Origin: Fasciolopsis buskii
Taxonomy: Eukaryota > Platyhelminthes > Trematoda > Plagiorchiida > Fasciolidae
NCBI GenBank assembly: GCA_008360955.1
Contig: LUCM01001908.1
Span: 1-64,000, forward strand
DNA length: 64,000 bases
Direction: 5' to 3'
Both the position numbers and the translations under genes were made by a program. Shown piece by piece: positions 13,201-26,285 of the stretch (positions are counted from its first letter, which is position 1; each line of letters opens with the position of its first letter). The notes under the pieces were generated by a model. The model had not been told where the DNA came from. It was given only the letters and a program-made list of their open reading frames with translations, and did no database searches.

Positions 13201-16200
13201 CGACAGCCAATCGGGTTTGTGGCTTGTGTCGATGGCCGTTGAGCTAAAGCAAAAATCGCATTAAAACTAACGCATGGTCCGATTCGACGCATGTGGTCCA
13301 GTATGATCTACAGTTCTGGACAGAACCGCACCGACGGTAGCTAACTGCGATATGATCAATCTGACTCAAACTGCCTGTCGAGTTAGGGCGCCATGTCGCT
13401 GTGCGACGCGAACTGTATCCGAAATTCGTACTAGATAGGAATAAATGATTGTCTGCACAGAATTGGAGAAGTCTTTCCCCGTTGTCTGTTCGCTGAGCAG
13501 GCAAGGCGCATCGCCCACCTAAACAGGACTCCGATGCACCAGGTTTTCCGACTTGTGCATCAAAATCACCTGCTACCACTACAATGTCAGAGCGTTTGCT
13601 CTTCCGAACAAGAGTGACGAGGTCATCGTAAAACTCGTCTTTTGGCTTGTCATTACCGCAGTCTGTTAGGGTGTATACCGAGATGGCAAGTAAACTGCAC
13701 TTACCACTATTATCCTTCCGGACGCCCACTGATCCCTGCAGTCTCGGCACTTAAGCGAATTTTAACCTGGTTCTAATCTAAAATAACCGTTCAGCCTTCT
13801 CACTTAAGGCAATCGCCACATCGCGTTGACCCATATTTTGATCTGCTTCGTCTTCTGAATTGTGCGCAAAATACCCTAATGAGATATTAGACATAGTTGA
13901 GTTTTACTACCGGGGTCTAGAATTCGTGTTCCAAGGATGCAGCAGACATCATTCTAAACTGAGTTCACCGTCAGAGCTAAACGTGTCTATTAACCAGCCT
14001 GCAATAAAGTGCGCACACTGATGGAACCGAAATTGACGAGGCTTGAGAAAATGTGAGCTAACAGACTGAACACCACCTAGTACACTATTTGACAGTAAAT
14101 CGTTGTGAGTATCTGGCGTGTTTTCCGTGGGCACATTGTGCGTAGGCAGAGCGAGCAAAGACATTTGGTCTGGGCAGAACATACAGGTTGTATGGTATTG
14201 TATTGTTTTGTATAGGCTTCTGCGTACAATCATTAATGTTGCATTTGAGGCACGAAGTTTGAAGGTAAAAATCTGATAGGGGCAAAATAAATAAATCCAA
14301 TAAAAATACACTCATCACCTCGTAAAAAAATATAGAACAACTCATCCTGGAATAATCATAATACATTATGACAGGCTGCTCAGGAATTCGGCCAAAACCC
14401 GGTCACGGTTTCACAGAATCAACCCTGGTAAGAGTTTTTGAGTTGATGGAGGACGTTTCGGATGAGTAGGCCGGCCGAGAGAGAGACATTCGAAACATTT
14501 AGATGTGTTCAGATGTAAACCAGATCCTGCAGGGAAATCGTAAACAGAAGATAGGTTGTTGGAAAAACTTTGAAAATTATCGTTATTCGAAACGGCTTGA
14601 GAGAGGGCAACATCATCAGCATACTTAAACAGATGACAGGGGGAGCTAGTTGATAAGTCGCTGATGTAAGTAGAGAAGAGATACGGTGAAAGAGCAGCAC
14701 CCTGTAGCACGTCTGAGTTGTTAATCGGCGGTTTTGAAACTTTACTATCCATTCGTGTGCACGGTGTTCGGTGCGTAAAGTAATCAGACAGCCATGCCAA
14801 TAAGTGCGCGGGACAACGAAATATTTGCAATTTGGGAAGTAGAAAAGACTGTGTGACCGAATCAAATGCCGGTGCATGGTCTAGAAATGCGGAACGCACA
14901 GATTTCATTGTTGTGTTTAAGGACCTACAGATGTGGTGAATGAGGGAGGCGAAAGCATCCAAAGTGGACCTGTTAGATTTATAGGCAAACTGAAGCCGGT
15001 CGTCAGAAGGATGCATAGAAGAACGCAGGCGCTCAATTATAGCATGCTCCATCAGTTTAAGACTAGATGTTAAGGCGATGGGGTGAAAATGTTTTGCCAA
15101 AGTAATAGAACTGATAGATTCAGGAAAGGAAATAATAGTGGCGGGTCTCCAACGGTCACGGATAGGGGATGAGGTTAGTGAGAAATTAATCAGAGAAGCA
15201 GATAAAATCGGTCAGAGCTACAGCGCCGTGCCTTAAAAGAGCCGAGGGTAGACTGTCAGGACTAACCTCTGTGGTAATTTTAGTGGTGCGCTGAAGGTGG
15301 AGCACCTCTTTTCTAGAAAAACTTGTAACTGTCGTATCATCACGCTGACCAAATATGACCAGTGTATTGATGCTGTCGACATCCGCAGAAGTTTTCGTGT
15401 GCTTCTTCTTCTCACAGAACAGTCGAATGCCTTGTCATAGGAATCGATTGTTGTTACCAGTCAAGAGTTGGTTGGTGAATGTCATGTCAATGCGTTGGAT
15501 TTCTGCTTTTATTAGATTGGAAATATACCGCAGGCTTGGGTGATTACGAGATTTGTAGAAGTGGTGCTTGCGTCTTCCTAGAGATTTCAGTTTCTGGGTG
15601 GAGATACGGCCATTTGAGGCGATTAGGTTGTCTGAGGGGCAGCAAATATCAAAAATTGCACTGAATAAGAGGAAGGGAACTGTGAGCAGTGAGGTGCTTA
15701 TCACTACTCACCGCATTCGATGCAATGAACAGTGCGGTCCCGATTATCCTGCTCGGCGAACGATGCAGTGTGGAATAATTTGTAACTCACGGGGTTAATC
15801 GACGGGTATTGCCAGGTAATCCAGCCGCTGAACAGGAAAACGACATGAACCTGGCCGAAAGGCGTCGGGGTCAAGTTGAGTGGAAGCCCATCTACTTGGA
15901 TCAATTATTCTTCCTCTCGTTTTTCCGACTGAGCTACCAACTCAGATCAACCCCTGACTGGGAGCACCAGGAGACTACTTCATCAGCCGCCTATCCATTA
16001 CCCTTCCAGGCATGATCGGATGTTCGTTTTGAGATTAGAAGTCCTGTAGAGCTCATGGGTTCATGGAGGCACGCAATCCGTCACACTACGCTTAGATGCA
16101 GTCTCGTGACCGGCAGACCGTCGTCCGCATGCTTTGAGTCATGTAGCTTCCCTTTTTGGGCGAAAACCGGTGTATATCTTCTCACACACGGTTGGGATGA

Positions 16201-17515
16201 TCTGGATGACCATTTCAATCACAAACTTGGAGACGGCAGTGCTGCCGAAGATTGCTTTTTATCATGCGTCGCCTCATACACTTACTCGACTTCGGGTTTA
16301 GCATGGGACGATTGGAAAAGGGGATTGAATTTCTCTAGTATACTCCCCATTGCTAGGCAACACTAGAGTGGGTCTACGGAAGACTTGTTTGTGTTCCAAA
16401 ATGTGCGTAAAAAGGCGGCCAGTAATATCCCGACTTCGTTTTTAACCGACTTTCTTCTCAGGCGCATCTCTTGCGCCAGCACTAGATGGTCTCATCGCTT
16501 ATTTCTGTCAATAATGGAACCAAGAAGTGCATCATTTTCACGGAGTTCGCGGTCATCAGATTACTTCTAATTGAGGGCCTTGCTTGTTGCTGGCAGGACT
16601 GCATGCTGCGACCTTCAGTTTGAAATGTCATGATATTGATCGCTTGACCGCCACCAGATAATCAGTATACTTTAATGCCCTCGAGTAGCTCAAGTGCAGT
16701 ACTGACTGAAGTAAATGTTCTGTAATGTTACCCACAAGGACCTATCGCATTTCTTATTAATCGGTATAATCACCGATTCACAATAGTTTCTGGAATTTCG
16801 TTGCCTTTCGCAGATAGGTCCCGGGGTTTTGTAGAACCCGATGATAACGCTTGAAGAAGGATAGAGATAACCTTTTAATAAAACGTCCATAGTAAGAATA
16901 CCTCCGCCGCGAGGAGGCAATCTAGGTCATTCAGTATGACCTTTTTTTACCACGCCCGTCGTTGTTTGTACTGAAAACAAATACAAATGACATATACTAA
17001 ACTTATCGGGTAACTTTTTCTGGCTGTTTTCATTCAATTCAATGCAGTTATGTTCAGTCGCCGTTTGCATGTAAAATGCCCAACTATTGATATATCAAGT
17101 TTTTGTTCTGCGTTCTTATGACTGTTCGCTGTGATAATCCTGCTAAACGTTGCCCTACTCCCCTTTCTACACTGTCGCCTTGTGAACCCAATCTTCTGTT
17201 TATTTACCATGGCAACTTTTTGAATGGCCCTGTTGTTTCCCCACATTGGTATTGATTCGCCTCGGCCTTTTTTACCCAATGACTTCCTCGTTCTTAAGTG
17301 CATTCAGACAAGTGTTTAAAATTCTGATCAGTTTATTTATGCATAGGATTGTTTGTGCCTGTTCAGCCACTGAAATCGAATAGATGTTAATGTTCACCGT
17401 TGCTTATTTTATTTTTCAGGATGATATGGCGCTCTTCCGAATGAAATTCGTCTATGAGCATATCGATAAGACCGAAGTTGAAGAACGGTCGTATCCTTTC
17501 CTAGCAGTTCACTAA
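1053..17515 (+). CDS. PUS1: PUS1-like tRNA pseudouridine synthase, C-terminal part: join(1053-1263, 3042-3161, 17420-17515)
   Basis: TruA/Pus1-family enzymes isomerise uridine to pseudouridine in tRNA (and some other RNAs) in nucleus and mitochondria. The first exon seen carries the family signature [20 protein letters not shown], part of the second half of the catalytic fold. The second carries [16 protein letters not shown] and a YNERYG segment followed by PIDW, a highly characteristic Pus1 C-terminal block. The third reads [18 protein letters not shown] and ends at TAA 17513-17515. Both internal junctions are phase 0 with GT/AG borders (donors at 1264 and 3162, acceptors ending at 3041 and 17419). 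About 141 C-terminal residues are present; the N-terminal half with the catalytic aspartate must lie upstream of the window. No frame breaks occur in the exons, so the gene looks intact here. The extreme 3' end is uncertain: a GT at 17488 could be a donor leading to another short exon. Confidence 0.85.
1264..3041 (+). other. PUS1 intron
   Basis: The intron is 1778 bases with donor GTAAGT and acceptor TGTAG. I see no mobile element or RNA gene in it. The small open frame at 1426-1662 is preceded by a TTTCCAG acceptor-like site, but the flanking exons join in a conserved block with nothing between them, so I do not treat it as an exon. Confidence 0.6.
3042..3161 (+). CDS. PUS1: PUS1 exon ([11 protein letters not shown] block)
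   Basis: Forty in-frame codons from GTT to GAG, flanked by AG at 3040-3041 and GTAATT at 3162. The translation starts [20 protein letters not shown] and ends with PIDWSKYE. Both parts match the conserved C-terminal segment of animal Pus1. The exon is too short and too interrupted by introns to appear as an ATG-initiated open frame. Confidence 0.88.
3162..4189 (+). other. Start of the 14.3 kb PUS1 intron, no recognised feature
   Basis: This is the first kilobase of the intron spanning 3162-17419. No convincing coding homology was found on either strand. The frame at 3524-3757 on the - strand has no recognisable motif. Confidence 0.5.
4190..5875 (+). mobile_element. Decayed RTE-like LINE, reverse transcriptase to 3' end
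   Basis: Across several frames the + strand gives the usual order of an RTE-like non-LTR element: [19 protein letters not shown] pre-RT linker (about 4430), [10 protein letters not shown] (about 4760), the motif-B-like [13 protein letters not shown] (about 4960-5010), a YADDIALLI catalytic box (5100-5125), SKCGL-like and [18 protein letters not shown] (5508-5560), and a C-terminal WGPGDDP tail near 5775. Many frameshifts and stops show it is dead. The endonuclease is missing or beyond recognition. It belongs to the same family as the copies at 6990-9800 and 24415-24950 but is more diverged. Confidence 0.75.
5876..6639. other. Intron sequence with short (TA)n run
   Basis: No gene or element is recognised apart from a short alternating TA/TACA run at about 6018-6048. 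The segment about 6120-6290 (sequence around a GACAAATGACT core) resembles 11510-11650, so it is probably a fragment of a dispersed repeat. Confidence 0.4.
6640..6989 (+). mobile_element. RTE-like LINE 3' fragment
   Basis: Short + strand frames read RELDYS...[12 protein letters not shown], then a SITGA/DHRCL-type segment and ARACW, which match the region after the YADD box in the RTE copies nearby (compare [14 protein letters not shown] at about 5510 and [14 protein letters not shown] at about 9170). It is broken in every frame and lacks the RT core. Confidence 0.5.
7414..8007 (+). pseudogene. RTE-like endonuclease domain
   Basis: The 197-codon open frame matches the EEP/AP-endonuclease fold of RTE-like LINEs, which nicks target DNA to prime reverse transcription. 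Visible motifs are the FVISAYAPT strand, [14 protein letters not shown] (the GDxN-like metal-site loop, here with D in place of N), [15 protein letters not shown], the ATWRP segment, QIDHIAVS and the catalytic SDHALV near the C-terminus. In an intact element the frame would continue into the reverse transcriptase; here it stops at TAG 8005-8007, and the inverted copy has the same stop. The upstream ATG is arbitrary because homology extends 5' of it. Confidence 0.8.
7620..8549 (+). repeat. Arm 1 of a 930-base near-identical inverted repeat
   Basis: Read base by base, this tract matches the reverse complement of 12702-13631 with about two mismatches (one near 7880, one near 8185) and no indel: the coordinates sum to 21251 throughout. 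The match stops sharply at 7619 and 8550. Beyond both ends the two RTE copies are still homologous but much more diverged. Confidence 0.92.
8041..8910 (+). pseudogene. RTE-like reverse transcriptase, broken
   Basis: The sequence starts with a linker piece ([18 protein letters not shown]), then jumps to [20 protein letters not shown] and [16 protein letters not shown], the first RT motifs. A TGA at 8362-8364 stands where the family has the start of the GFRPGRGC block. [21 protein letters not shown] motif [11 protein letters not shown] motif B (about 8632-8661) and [11 protein letters not shown] motif C (8740-8770) follow in shifted frames. It therefore cannot make protein. The missing stretch between the linker and RT motif 1 is an inference from the usual layout of the family. 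Confidence 0.75.
9801..10380 (+). other. Intron sequence, nothing recognised
   Basis: Three overlapping small + frames occur at 9923-10213, none with a recognisable motif. I see no repeat boundary or RNA gene. Confidence 0.4.
10381..10695 (-). CDS. Unrecognised 104-codon open frame inside the PUS1 intron
   Basis: The minus-strand frame has a balanced, charged composition (K, E, R, H, D distributed throughout, for example [20 protein letters not shown]), unlike the low-complexity chance frames around it. I recognise no domain, signal peptide or membrane segment. It sits between RTE copy A and a Jockey-like fragment, so it could be a remnant of another mobile element, a nested exon or chance. 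I assign no function. Confidence 0.2.
   Translation of the reverse strand: MKGNRKKTSAFSCYPQIRFSEVIQMEGKLKAQKFREVAFAIDRNVRLPVADKTKHSTLQWTKHPSDFRTAYEHLFLICDEKHQSEISATGELLKILSEHNYMRH
10790..11520 (+). mobile_element. Jockey/CR1-like LINE reverse transcriptase fragment
   Basis: Reading across frames gives [17 protein letters not shown] (the GPDG motif of Jockey/CR1 reverse transcriptases), a NYHPI-like RT motif 2 segment (about 10970), and then the palm segment [20 protein letters not shown] (11203-11262). The fragment is shifted several times and carries an internal stop. Bases 11202-11401 are identical to the first 200 bases of the window; the two copies diverge from base 11402. Confidence 0.65.
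11202..11401 (+). repeat. Perfect 200-base direct repeat of window bases 1-200
   Basis: All 200 bases match by eye, including a shared in-frame TGA and shared frame disruptions in the LINE. The next bases differ (CCACATCCACTC in the first copy, TCACATCCTCCG in the second). The true left end is unknown because copy 1 starts at the window edge. Confidence 0.93.
11716..12325 (+). mobile_element. RTE-like LINE fragment, internally deleted
   Basis: About 11790-11930 reads as RT motif 2 and beyond ([31 protein letters not shown]), the counterpart of 8260-8380 in copy A. From about 11985 it jumps to the element's C-terminus: [35 protein letters not shown], matching 9365-9500. It ends at about 12325 in a GATGGTGGTGG tail like the 3' end of copy A. 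Most of the RT palm is therefore deleted. Confidence 0.65.
12702..13631 (-). repeat. Arm 2 of the 930-base near-identical inverted repeat
   Basis: Reverse complement of 7620-8549 with about two mismatches and no indel. The arms are separated by 4152 bases. The edges do not coincide with element ends; they fall inside the endonuclease and inside the RT. Confidence 0.92.
13244..13750 (-). pseudogene. RTE-like endonuclease domain, copy C
   Basis: The 168-codon frame carries the same motifs as the copy A endonuclease ([28 protein letters not shown]). From FYDDLVTLV onward it is almost identical in protein and DNA; before this it differs at many positions (for example [10 protein letters not shown] against [10 protein letters not shown]). 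The frame ends at the same TAG as copy A. Confidence 0.75.
14411..15704 (-). mobile_element. CR1/Jockey-like LINE fragment, reverse transcriptase, minus strand
   Basis: A 229-codon open frame at 15100-14411 holds most of the [21 protein letters not shown] (motif 2), [24 protein letters not shown] (motif A), [20 protein letters not shown] (motif B) and [10 protein letters not shown] (motif C with both aspartates present). Upstream frames at 15704-15435 and 15415-15233 give the pre-RT linker ([32 protein letters not shown]). Stops and shifts separate the three. The type differs from the RTE copies and from the CR1-like element at 39.7-43.1 kb. Confidence 0.78.
15705..17419 (+). other. Rest of the large PUS1 intron
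   Basis: No element is recognised with confidence. A 103-codon frame at 16055-16366 and a 68-codon frame at 15809-16015 have no recognisable motif. The reverse strand near 15935-15950 contains a tRNA box-A-like GGTAGCTCAGTCGG, possibly from a tRNA-derived SINE, but I cannot find a box B at the right distance. Confidence 0.4.
17420..17515 (+). CDS. PUS1: PUS1 terminal exon
   Basis: The acceptor is ATTTTTCAG ending at 17419. The frame continues phase 0 from the previous exon with 31 codons ([20 protein letters not shown], then [11 protein letters not shown]) and stops at TAA. The TE-x-EERS pattern matches the family's C-terminal tail. A GT at 17488-17489 leaves open a final extra exon that I could not identify. 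Confidence 0.75.
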   Translation, partial: DDMALFRMKFVYEHIDKTEVEERSYPFLAVH

Positions 17516-19785
17516 ACACCAGACTATATCCACTGTTTTCCAGTTTGAGTCACACTGTTATTTACGCATTAAAAATACGGTAGTTCTAGTCATGGTTGTT
17601 CCCACAGGACCAGATTGGTGAATGAAAGACTGCGGCGAATGTGAGGTATAAAGCAGTACAATCGAGAAAGATGAAAAATAATGTGTACGAGGCGAATACA
17701 AGTGGTTTTTAAATTTTGTTGTTGTTGTTTCAGCACCAGCCTAAGTGTTGGAAGTCTGCTGTTCATCTCAGACGAACAGTGCTTATGGATTTATAGTCAG
17801 CTTTGTATCTTCTGTTGTTCTTCTTTAATCCGGTACCGCTGTAGTGGACGACGCCTACTTCAGCCCCTTACAGTTTATTGTATTCAAAAGCGTTTCACTT
17901 TGTTCATGTACTTCATAAGTATTGTTTCACTAGCTTTCTGAATACCGAACCGACATGCGACCCACTGTAGCCACCATCTTTAAAACCTTTGGCTACTCTT
18001 GAGAAAAAAAAGTTTTTGAGACCAGTACAACCAATAACCTTTAAGGACATTCCCATGGCCATGCAGACACAAAAGCACCGTTCTATGAAATGCCTCTAAG
18101 CGATGTATTTCGGCGCTCTTGTTGCATACGATAGTCGTAAATCTGACTTGCCTTGTTACCTTTGTATAGTGGTCGCACTTCACGTTCATAAATGATTCGT
18201 TGATACGTCTCAGTTTCAGCCGTGAATGACGGAGTGTGCTTATAGAGACTTTTTCCAGTTTTTCTCCAAGTTAGTACGAATATGTTGTTTCTCAGCGGTA
18301 AACACATTAGCAGGTCATCATTCCCACATGTCACAAGTTGGTATTTTTTTAACAAGTTTTTCGACAACCGTTCTTCCGTACACAGTTGTCTCCAGATTTC
18401 TCCTCAAGGGCAAATCGGTCTAAAGTCGACTTTGTATCGTTTTTTTGGCATTTCCAAAACCACTCCAGTTTGTTACCTTAACCGCGTTCTCGTTGTATAG
18501 CATGTTGGATTGGCTGGATTCATTAAACGTGCATAGCTATTATTATCGTCCCCACGGAGTTCCTTCGAATCTGATCCTTCGTTCAAACAACGGCACGGAA
18601 ACCAATACTATAAAACACTCAGAGCAACAGACACTCGGATCGCCTGCCACTGATTCAGAGGCCGCCGCACTATCCATGTGATACTTTTGTGGAAAAGGGT
18701 GTCAGTTTATTAACTCACTGGCATGTATAATGACGTCCTGGGTCGTTCTACAGTCGTGGGATTTTCACTGTCGCTTCATCGCCAGAAGTTTTGTGTATTA
18801 ACTACTAGTTTATTGTCAGATGATGTACCGGTAGTTGGTAAACCGAACCGACCATTTTTATGATCGTTTTTTGCCTGTCTCGTTTTTCGTTTGCATGTAG
18901 TCGAGTAATAAGGAAAAGGCAGTTTTCTATTATGGCGAAGTTATTTAAGTGGATATTGGTTGGGATAGGAATTTTCATGACGAAGCAGATTTGACTTTTG
19001 ATGAAGTGAGTGATTCTTATGATTTTGGGGATAATGAATTCTTGTCGTGCTGCATACTCGCCAGAAGCCACCCATAGATACCTGCGAGTTTGTGAACAAA
19101 GTATCGAGTACGGGTACTTGCTTCCCAGGTAGTAGTAGTAGTAGTAGTAGTAACAATGGTTTTCAGGCTTCCATCGACTTCCGTGTTTGATAGCCTAAAG
19201 AATCTAACCAGCTTATACACCGAATATTCAATCACCTTTAAAACCAAGGTAAAATATTTCTCTCCTAATTGTATTGACGAATTTCAAAGACAAACTCGAT
19301 TGTTTAACAAATCGAATTCTGATTTACCCCTTGAAGTTGCGAGATACAAATTAACACGGCTGTTTATCTGAGGCTGATAGTAGTAATTGGTTTGCTTGCC
19401 GTTACTAGTCACAAGAAACGAGCTTAAAGTAGCTCGGTGTGTACCTTTCGCGTCACGTTCGTTCATCACACGTGACGCTCTACTTACCAAACTATCAGCG
19501 GTGCATTCGTACTTGTTCGCAGACAACTTCGAAAATCTGTAAAACTTTCTCAAACAATGACTTCATTCTGTTTGTTTGTCCTTGTATTGTTTCGCGAATG
19601 ATCAAAAAATAATTAATGCTTGGTTAAACACTTAACAAAAGTCATATGGAATGGCAAGAAAATGAAGTAAACAATCCGATTAAATATCAAATCATCACTA
19701 ATTGAAATTCATTAAACGGAAAATGTTCAAGCAAATGATCAAAATTATTAATATGGCAACCACCTGTTCAGGTTGTTTCCTGTGA
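17516..19785. other. Region between the two convergent genes
   Basis: It holds the 3' flanks of PUS1 (+) and the ZNF474-like gene (-). No clear AATAAA could be tied to either stop codon. Small frames on both strands are unsupported. A GTA microsatellite lies at 19129-19152. Confidence 0.5.
19129..19152 (+). repeat. (GTA)8 microsatellite
   Basis: Eight perfect GTA units, followed by ACAATGG. It accounts for the run of T residues in the minus-strand frame crossing it. Confidence 0.95.
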
Positions 19786-23009
<3,224 letters not shown>

Positions 23010-24414
23010 AATTAGGGTTTATTGAAATCCCACTCAAAAAGTGGCTCAGCTATCTTCGAGACGATAAAGCGAATAAAGCGCTGTTAGCAGTTCTGAAATA
23101 AAGAAATCGGACTGCTTTTCAAGTGCGGAAATCGAATGATCAGAAAAATTTCTGAGAATAGCTAATGAACTCGTTACAAATCAAAGGACAGGCTTTTAAA
23201 GTGTTGCTGCCTTGTTTTTTTGCTTATCCGGGGAACTCTGGTATACTGGTTAACTTTCCAAGTGATCGCTTCTCATAGATTTTGTTGCCAACGGATATTA
23301 TTGCATCTTCACATCGGATCTCGAAACGGCATAAGTAAAAATACAGGTCGTAAACATGGAGAACAATAGAAACTAAAGCAGTAGAATGAGTTGATTATTT
23401 TGTGATTTTTGAATGAGTACATCTCGGGTTCTCAAACCGCCAGTAGAAATTATGGCATGCGAAATCACTAATGCACTTCAGCGTGTCAATATCACATACA
23501 TAACAGGCGAGTGTGAACTGGAACTACGTGATTAGCATTACCGTGAGTCAACTAAATGAAAGGACTCACTTTGCGCATTATTTCCGACACACAGGTTATC
23601 CCTTCATCCTCAGTTTTTATTCCATGTTAAATCCAAACGCTCATGGAACCAGTTTGCATCCTGTTCGTAGTCATTTATTATTTCTCATAATCATATTGTT
23701 CTACGGTTTCTCAGCTTACTTCCTAATCGGTGGGAATTTACGGACGTCGATAGCTTTGTCCTATTGTGCTCATTGATTCATTGGTCAACACACCGCTTTC
23801 ATGGGTCCAGTAGAATTCTTTCTTGACGTCGTTCAACTTTCGACGAAGAATACTGGTGATCCTTTGTACAAGCTGTCGGAACAAAATGCTTTCACGAAAC
23901 TTATAGTGTTCTTAACTAAGCTTTTTTCTTGCTTGGGTATGTCTGACGATGTAAATCATTTTTAGCTTACGCTGAAAGCCCTATACGCTTTTGTCTATTT
24001 GAGGCACATGTATCTTTATTTTGACATCTGAGTATCCATCGGAAGTCAAATATGCACCGTAAGTTAGGTGGTCCCACCTATGCAACTCCAAAACGGTAGA
24101 CGTTCTGGATGGAAGGTGTGCAAAAAGCATTAGCGTCTGGCCAACACGGTTTTGCTGTGTTGCAAAAAAATGGGATGCGATAACAGTACAACCAACCATC
24201 GAATGATTCAAAATGCAAAAATCCTATAGCCGAAAGTTTTCGAAACTCAATGACTTTCGAATAAAGTTCATTAGTTGCATACTGAACCTAACCCGTGAAG
24301 TGCCCGTTCGATCTAAACAGACTTGTTTGGTGAAGAAAATATTATGCGGACTTACAGAAGTACGGCTTCTATTCAGGCCGTTACCTGGGACAAAGTGGTG
24401 CTGATATTAAGGCA
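23010..24414. other. Upstream flank of the ZNF474-like gene
   Basis: AT-rich sequence that should hold the minus-strand promoter of the zinc-finger gene. No TATA box or transcription start can be placed with confidence. I see no coding homology; frames at 23513-23776 (+) and 23981-24211 (-) are unsupported. Confidence 0.4.
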
Positions 24415-24950
24415 TTTCACAGCTATGCACAAGCATACGGAAATTTAAAAACTGACAGTTTGATTAGTTCCGCTAAAAGTGGCGAACTTCCGCAACTCTT
24501 CGTCGTCTCCAGTGGAGTACGACAAGGCTATCCTATACTCCTATTTATTTTAAACTTTGTCATAGAGAATGTCCTACAGAACACTCTAAGTGGTCTTTCA
24601 GATAGTGGAGCTGAACTCCTCCCAGGACAAAGAGTTTTAGACTTACAGTATGCCGATGATATCGCCTTGCTGATTAGCAACGCACAGACAATTCAGTACT
24701 TTTTGGACCGCTTGACGATTGAGATATCCAGGTGCGGCATGCGGTTTGCACCTTCAAAATGCGGGTTACTTCTTTACGACTGGCAGGAACCTGTATCTGC
24801 ACAGACCTTTGGTAAGAGACCGTAGGTTTTATCGTTCTATTCAAGTCCCTCTCTTGTTTACGGTTGCTCAACTTTTTATTTTGCGGTTGATCTTAGAATC
24901 TTTTGTCCATTTATCTCTCCATTTGATCGTACCATGGGGTGGTGACCAAG
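24415..24950 (+). mobile_element. RTE-like LINE reverse transcriptase fragment
   Basis: A single open frame (24460-24825) covers RT motifs B and [52 protein letters not shown] and [14 protein letters not shown]. Its closest relative in the window is the copy at 4190-5875 (shared NTLSGLSD and TFG/TFV ends). It is truncated on both sides, and the frame ends before the family's C-terminal region. Confidence 0.78.
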
Positions 24951-25964
24951 ACTAGAGCATATCAGAGAAGCAGATAGCGAATGCGGATTTCAAACCTAAT
25001 CTGCATATCCAGAAGTGGATGAAAGAAACATTGGTCAACTCATGCAAGTTTCGACAGACTGCATTACCAAGAAAATTTGCAGTTACTTTACCATTGTTCA
25101 AGGCATTCATCTGGTCTGATTTAGGTTAGTTTGACGAGACGTGATGGCCGTGTTGATAATGGGAACCAAAATAATGGATCGGCCTCGGAGTGCTTTTGAT
25201 TAATTGAGATACATGAGATGGAGATAAAACGTAGAACTGCTTAACTTATCTTTCTTTGAAACTCGGGGGGGAATGGTTCTGCGGAGGCGTCAAAACTACC
25301 AAAGGTCTACCTAATATACCAGGTCTCTGAGAGAACATAGTCCAGCCAAGAGCGATTGAAGTATTAGAGATTAGTGAGTAGATCACAACGCAGGTCTCGA
25401 GAACAGTATTGAAAAGTCGGTCTTCTTTGTTTCTGTTGTAGATGTCCGAAATAGTCGACCAGAAGATGTAATAAAGTTAGAATCAGTGCCTGACTTTAGA
25501 GGGAGACTGGGCCTGCAGAAGTTAGTGTGTAATTGACAGAATAGTTGCGGCACTAAGGATCGTAACCGAAAAAATGCTTGCCAAAAGATCTGTTTGAACT
25601 GACCAGAGAGGATAAAAATAGGACTTTTACGCAGTCTTCCTCAATCATCACTTGGAATCTGCGTAGTGCTGTCGTTCTTTTATTATCTAAGAGCTTTCTC
25701 ATCCAGAGACCTTTTATGTTTATAAATCTAAACTCCGGGGCACCTTGCCATAGTGTTCTGGAGCTTTATTGAAACCGGAAATCATAAATGCCTGAGTATG
25801 AACAATAGCATTTGTGGCAGCAAAAGTTACAAATGTTGTACTCGTTCCCCCAGATCAATAAATTGAGACCCAGAACTTTACTTGTCAGTGTGCTATTCAG
25901 TTTATGTAAACTTAATAAACGTATCGCGCGGTAATTATACCAAGCAGTTTTACTGACTGACTGT
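24951..25964. other. No recognised feature
   Basis: No motif, repeat boundary or RNA gene identified on either strand. Confidence 0.4.
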
Positions 25965-26285
25965 GGGGGAACACGTATTTGTTCCTCTGGATCGATGGTT
26001 CAACCGATTGTTGACCGCCCAGTGCGGTCTCCACCTGCCCGTTGCTCATGCAGGCCCCGATCACACGCTCCTGTCAAAATATACTCAACCTGCTACCGCG
26101 TCCGACTGTCTTTTCTCTGTATCGTTCAGGTGTCGGTTGTCAGTACTGCAGTCGTACAGAGCCGTGTAGAGGTAACGCACAGGTGGTCACAACGCTTAAA
26201 AGCAAATGAACGTAATAGGAAATCCGCGTTGAGACAATCGGTCTTCCGACGTGGCACACTGTTGCTTCCGGCCTCACTAGCTGTT
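25965..26285 (+). repeat. Solo-LTR-like copy related to the Gypsy terminal repeats
   Basis: Aligns along its length with 28120-28400 and, for most of it, with 32180-32405 (common blocks: TTTGTTCCTC, GGTTCAACCGA-type, GACGCTCCTGT-type, CCGACTG..TTTTCTCTGTA, GTGGTCACAA). It is clearly older than the pair flanking the Gypsy element. No internal Gypsy domain adjoins it, so it may be a solo LTR. Confidence 0.6.

Larger units (their letters stand above)
12326..14200 (-). mobile_element. RTE-like LINE, copy C, minus orientation, dead
   Basis: On the - strand this copy has the leader (about 14200-13950), endonuclease (13750-13244), linker and RT (13210-12480), and ends just past the position of the YADD box (CDLD then a damaged DD box near 12480). 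It abuts, tail to tail, the + fragment ending at 12325. It shares with copy A the stop after the endonuclease, the TGA before the GFRPGRGC block and the same apparent linker deletion. Outside the 930-base tract it is about 80% identical to copy A. Confidence 0.75.

Noticed and set aside
15930..15960. tRNA box-A-like GGTAGCTCAGTCGG on the minus strand (tRNA gene or SINE)
   Set aside because: No cloverleaf and no GGTTCGA-type box B at a suitable distance; only a weak GGTTCATGTC about 100 bases on.
17681..17941. 86-codon frame after TTGTTTCAG as a further PUS1 exon
   Set aside because: It could be reached in frame from a donor at 17488, but its F/L/C-rich sequence does not resemble the Pus1 tail, and the simpler stop at 17513 gives a sensible end.
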